Assembly: GCF_000027225.1 (NCBI RefSeq)
Contig: NC_013892.1
Location: forward strand, 806,001 to 870,000
Origin: Xenorhabdus bovienii SS-2004
Lineage (GTDB): Bacteria; Pseudomonadota; Gammaproteobacteria; Enterobacterales; Enterobacteriaceae
Direction of reading: 5' to 3'
DNA length: 64,000 bases
The position numbers and the translations under genes are program-made. The notes beneath the pieces are model-generated. The model saw only the letters and a list, made by a program, of their open reading frames with translations, made no database searches and was not told the origin of the DNA. Shown here one piece after another: positions 61,674-64,000 of the stretch. How positions within the stretch are numbered: the stretch's first letter is position 1; each line of letters starts with the position of its first letter.

Positions 61674-63064
61674 GATTGCCCCCTTGCCATCTGCTTGCGG
61701 GCGATCGTCAGCCAGCGATGGAGCAAATCAGGGCGTTGGGCAAAATGAACATGCAGATACCCCGCCAGCGTATTGCCGTTTTGATATCCGCCAAACCAGC
61801 TTTTCTGCACCATGCCGCTACGCTGTTTGGTACAGTGGAATACCGGCGGCTGGGCAGACGTGAAATCAGAATAATGGAACTCATGCCCGCGCAGGGTTTC
61901 CCCCTTCGCCACCAAAAGCGTGTCGCATACCGCCGTCGCCTCGCAGTAACCAAAGCGTTTCAGACTATTTCCCATCCGGCTTTCACCGGCAATCAAACCC
62001 ACCATAGAGTGGCGGACGCCCTGTACATCGGTCAGAGCATCACCGAGATACATCAGGCCGCCACATTCCGCATATATGGCAATGCCTTGTCGCTGCGCCT
62101 GACGCAATGCCTCATGCATCGCGTGATTGGCCGCCAGTGACTGGGCATACATTTCAGGATATCCCCCGCCCAGATAGATCATCTGACACTCCGGCAACTG
62201 GCTATCGTGCAACGGGCTGAAACGTTTGATGACCACACCCGCGTGTTCCAGCAACAGCAGGTTATCGGAATAATAAAAATGAAAGGCTTCATCTTCCGCC
62301 AGTGCCAGCGTCAACCCCTGACCAATCGCCGGATCGACAAGGGAAGTGATATCGCCTTGCGGTAATGCCGGTAATGGAGTCAGCGCCAGCAGCGTGTCCA
62401 GATCGACCGTCGTTTCTATCTGGTGCGCCAGATGCTGCCACTGTTCATCATATTGACTATTTCGCTCTTGGGCCGGGATCAGCCCAAGATGACGGGAAGG
62501 CAGTGCAATATCCGGCATGACGGGAATATGCCCCAAGACGGGAAGCCCGCAATAGTCTTCAATCGCCTGTTTCAACAACTGAAAATGGCTATCATGGTTC
62601 ACCCGGTTGATCAGCACAGCCGCAATATTGACGGAAGGATCAAAGTGCTGAAATCCCATCACTGTGGCAGCAATGGATGTAGATACCGCCTTGCCATCCA
62701 CCACTAAAATCACCGGACAGCCAAGCTGCTTTGCCAACGCCGCGCTACTGCAATAATCAGGGTCTGCACCATAGCCATCATATAGCCCCATGACGCCTTC
62801 AATAACAGCAACATCCTTATCGGCTACAGCCTGATTAAACAGGCCATTCAGAATAGGGACAGGCAGCATAAAAGCATCCAGATTGCGGGAGGCTACCCCC
62901 GTCACCGCACGATGCCAGCCACCATCCAGATAATCAGGCCCCGCCTTGAATGGCTGAACCCGTAACTGGCGGCACATTAGTGCTCGCATAATCCCCAGTG
63001 TGACGGTGGTTTTGCCACATCCGCTGCCTGTACCTGCAATGACAAAAGCATATTTCTGCCGCAT
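61670..63064 (-). CDS. cbiA: Cobyrinate a,c-diamide synthase CbiA
   Basis: A 464-residue glutamine- and ATP-dependent amidase acting on the a and c acetates of cobyrinate. The P-loop GTGSGCGKT is at residues 11-19, VIEGVMGLYDG follows, and the glutaminase nucleophile is in YAECGGLMYLG. It is the first gene of the operon. Its upstream gap holds a perfect FNR-type palindrome. No B12-riboswitch motif is recognisable there. Confidence 0.96.
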   Translation of the reverse strand: MRQKYAFVIAGTGSGCGKTTVTLGIMRALMCRQLRVQPFKAGPDYLDGGWHRAVTGVASRNLDAFMLPVPILNGLFNQAVADKDVAVIEGVMGLYDGYGADPDYCSSAALAKQLGCPVILVVDGKAVSTSIAATVMGFQHFDPSVNIAAVLINRVNHDSHFQLLKQAIEDYCGLPVLGHIPVMPDIALPSRHLGLIPAQERNSQYDEQWQHLAHQIETTVDLDTLLALTPLPALPQGDITSLVDPAIGQGLTLALAEDEAFHFYYSDNLLLLEHAGVVIKRFSPLHDSQLPECQMIYLGGGYPEMYAQSLAANHAMHEALRQAQRQGIAIYAECGGLMYLGDALTDVQGVRHSMVGLIAGESRMGNSLKRFGYCEATAVCDTLLVAKGETLRGHEFHYSDFTSAQPPVFHCTKQRSGMVQKSWFGGYQNGNTLAGYLHVHFAQRPDLLHRWLTIARKQMARGQS

Positions 63065-63160
63065 AGGATTTCCCCAGACTATTTACTTCAAACTATTTAC
63101 CCTGACCATTTAGCTAAAACTATTACCTGCTATTAAAACTGGAATATCCGATCTCTCTCA

Positions 63161-63174
63161 TTGATATTTATCAA
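63161..63174. promoter_or_regulatory. Perfect FNR-type site upstream of cbiA
   Basis: TTGAT-ATTT-ATCAA matches the FNR consensus TTGAT-N4-ATCAA at all ten defined positions. On the cbiA strand TTTAAT (63137-63132) is a possible -10, which would place a start near 63125 and the FNR centre at about -42, the class II activator position. The site lies 97 bases before the cbiA ATG. Confidence 0.75.
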
Positions 63175-63314
63175 ATAAAACAGATTCAACCTATTTTAAA
63201 TAATAAAACACACGCATAACCTTAATAATATAATAATAAGTTTATTTCATTATTATATTAATAAAATACCCCATAGAGTCTTAAAACAACCGTTTATTAA
63301 TCACACAAAGAATA

Positions 63315-63333
63315 CATTAACATTATCATTATC
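63315..63333. promoter_or_regulatory. Fur-like site
   Basis: Read on the minus strand, GATAATGATAATGTTAATG matches 15 of 19 positions of the classical Fur box GATAATGATAATCATTATC. The region is AT-rich, which raises the chance of a spurious match. Confidence 0.35.
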
Positions 63334-63688
63334 ATTACAAACCAGAGTTTTATATTAAAATAACGAAGCGTTATTAATCACCTTTTAAAATAAATAGTTC
63401 CACTATTTATAAATACACACATGATTAATTTTGTGATCTTGTTCATATTTATTGAATTTTAAACACTATTTTTATTCATGGGTAAATAAAAATAATTATA
63501 GAAAAAACAAATATATCTACATTAAAATAAACATAACACATTGAATAATATTTTCTTTTTATATTAAAACAATAAGGCAAACCAAAATACAGATCATTAA
63601 TATGACCAAAAAACCTTCATACAAATAAATATTTTCAGATGATTATTATATGAATCAAAAGAATCCATTATTTTTAAATAAATGAATA

Positions 63689-63702
63689 TTGACCTAAATC
63701 AA
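63689..63702. promoter_or_regulatory. FNR-like site upstream of cobA
   Basis: TTGAC-CTAA-ATCAA differs from the FNR consensus at one position. It lies about 160 bases upstream of the cobA start. Confidence 0.5.
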
Positions 63703-63863
63703 ATCCATTTCATTCACACTTACGTAATAATACGTTAAATTAAAAACCAGATTGAATTAATGTTAAATAACGAGAAAAATACAATCCGGTTATTAAGTAT
63801 CATTCATACCACCCGCGTTCCCTATACACTTCTATATAAGAAGGAAAATATAAAGGGAGTTCT

Positions 63864-64000
63864 ATGAATAAAGGCAAAGTATGGCTAATCGGAGCAGGCC
63901 CGGGCGAAGCAGCGTTAATTACTGTTAAAGGGCTGCATTACATTCAATCTGCGGATGTTATTGTGCATGATCGTCTCGTCAATCCTGAGCTGATTGCACA
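63864..64000 (+). CDS. cobA: Uroporphyrinogen-III C-methyltransferase, N-terminal part (cut by window edge)
   Basis: The 45 visible codons ([40 protein letters not shown]) are the start of a uroporphyrinogen-III C2,C7-methyltransferase, with the GAGPG SAM-loop of tetrapyrrole methylases. It makes precorrin-2, shared by sirohaem and cobalamin synthesis. GGGAG precedes the ATG. The protein starts directly with the methylase domain, so it is the single-domain CobA/SUMT form rather than the CysG fusion. It diverges from cbiA. Confidence 0.88.
   Translation, partial: MNKGKVWLIGAGPGEAALITVKGLHYIQSADVIVHDRLVNPELIA

Larger units (their letters stand above)
63065..63863. other. cbiA/cobA divergent intergenic region, AT-rich, no gene seen
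   Basis: About 800 very AT-rich bases with no convincing reading frame. It holds a perfect FNR-type site (63161-63174) near cbiA, a Fur-like site (63315-63333) and an FNR-like site (63689-63702) nearer cobA. I looked for the conserved B12 box and the flanking helices of a cobalamin riboswitch on both strands and saw none. The size leaves room for an undetected small RNA. Confidence 0.5.

Overview
The window reads as chromosome of an enterobacterium (Enterobacterales), most likely Morganellaceae of the Xenorhabdus/Photorhabdus kind. The reasons are close protein similarity to Escherichia coli with an AT-richer base composition, an OpnP/OmpF-type porin, a chromosomal CatB/Vat-type acetyltransferase and much insertion-sequence debris. 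The genus is an inference; no rRNA gene is present to settle it.

From 1 to about 39.9 kb the gene order is essentially the E. coli pepN-to-pflA segment, read in reverse: pepN (cut by the window edge), pncB, asnS, ompF, aspC, gloC(ycbL), mepK(ycbK), ldtD(ycbB), mukB-mukE-mukF-cmoM, elyC, kdsB, ycaR, lpxK, msbA, comEC(ycaI), ihfB, rpsA, cmk, aroA, serC, ycaO, focA, pflB, pflA. Compared with E. coli as I recall it, aphA plus a CatB/Vat-like acetyltransferase sit between ldtD and mukB, and ansB sits between serC and ycaO. Themes are NAD salvage, translation (AsnRS, S1), cell-wall remodelling (LdtD makes 3-3 crosslinks, MepK cuts them), chromosome condensation (MukBEF), LPS export (KdsB, LpxK, MsbA), serine/aromatic synthesis and anaerobic pyruvate metabolism (FocA-PflB-PflA, with an FNR-type site upstream).

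From about 39.92 to 46.05 kb lies a scrap yard of mobile DNA: an IS30-family element with two nonsense codons, pieces of IS5-, IS3-, IS110- and IS6-type transposases, one apparently intact IS630-family element, a serine-recombinase fragment, a small secreted Cys-containing protein and a degraded two-gene unit (a small membrane protein followed by an aspartate-carbamoyltransferase-like gene). The IS630 element appears to have landed at the 3' end of the first of these two genes.

From 46.0 to 63.1 kb a single minus-strand operon, cbiA-B-C-D-E-T-F-G-H-J-K-L-M-N-Q-O-P-cobU-S-(C)-T, encodes the anaerobic (early cobalt insertion) cobalamin pathway with its CbiMNQO cobalt transporter. Its 3' end is damaged: cobC has lost its middle and the last codons of cobT run into the recombinase fragment. 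Upstream, an 800-base AT-rich gap holds a perfect FNR-type palindrome placed for class II activation of cbiA, a second FNR-like site and a Fur-like site. No B12 riboswitch is recognisable there. A divergent uroporphyrinogen-III methyltransferase gene (cobA), which would supply precorrin-2, begins at 63864 and runs off the window.
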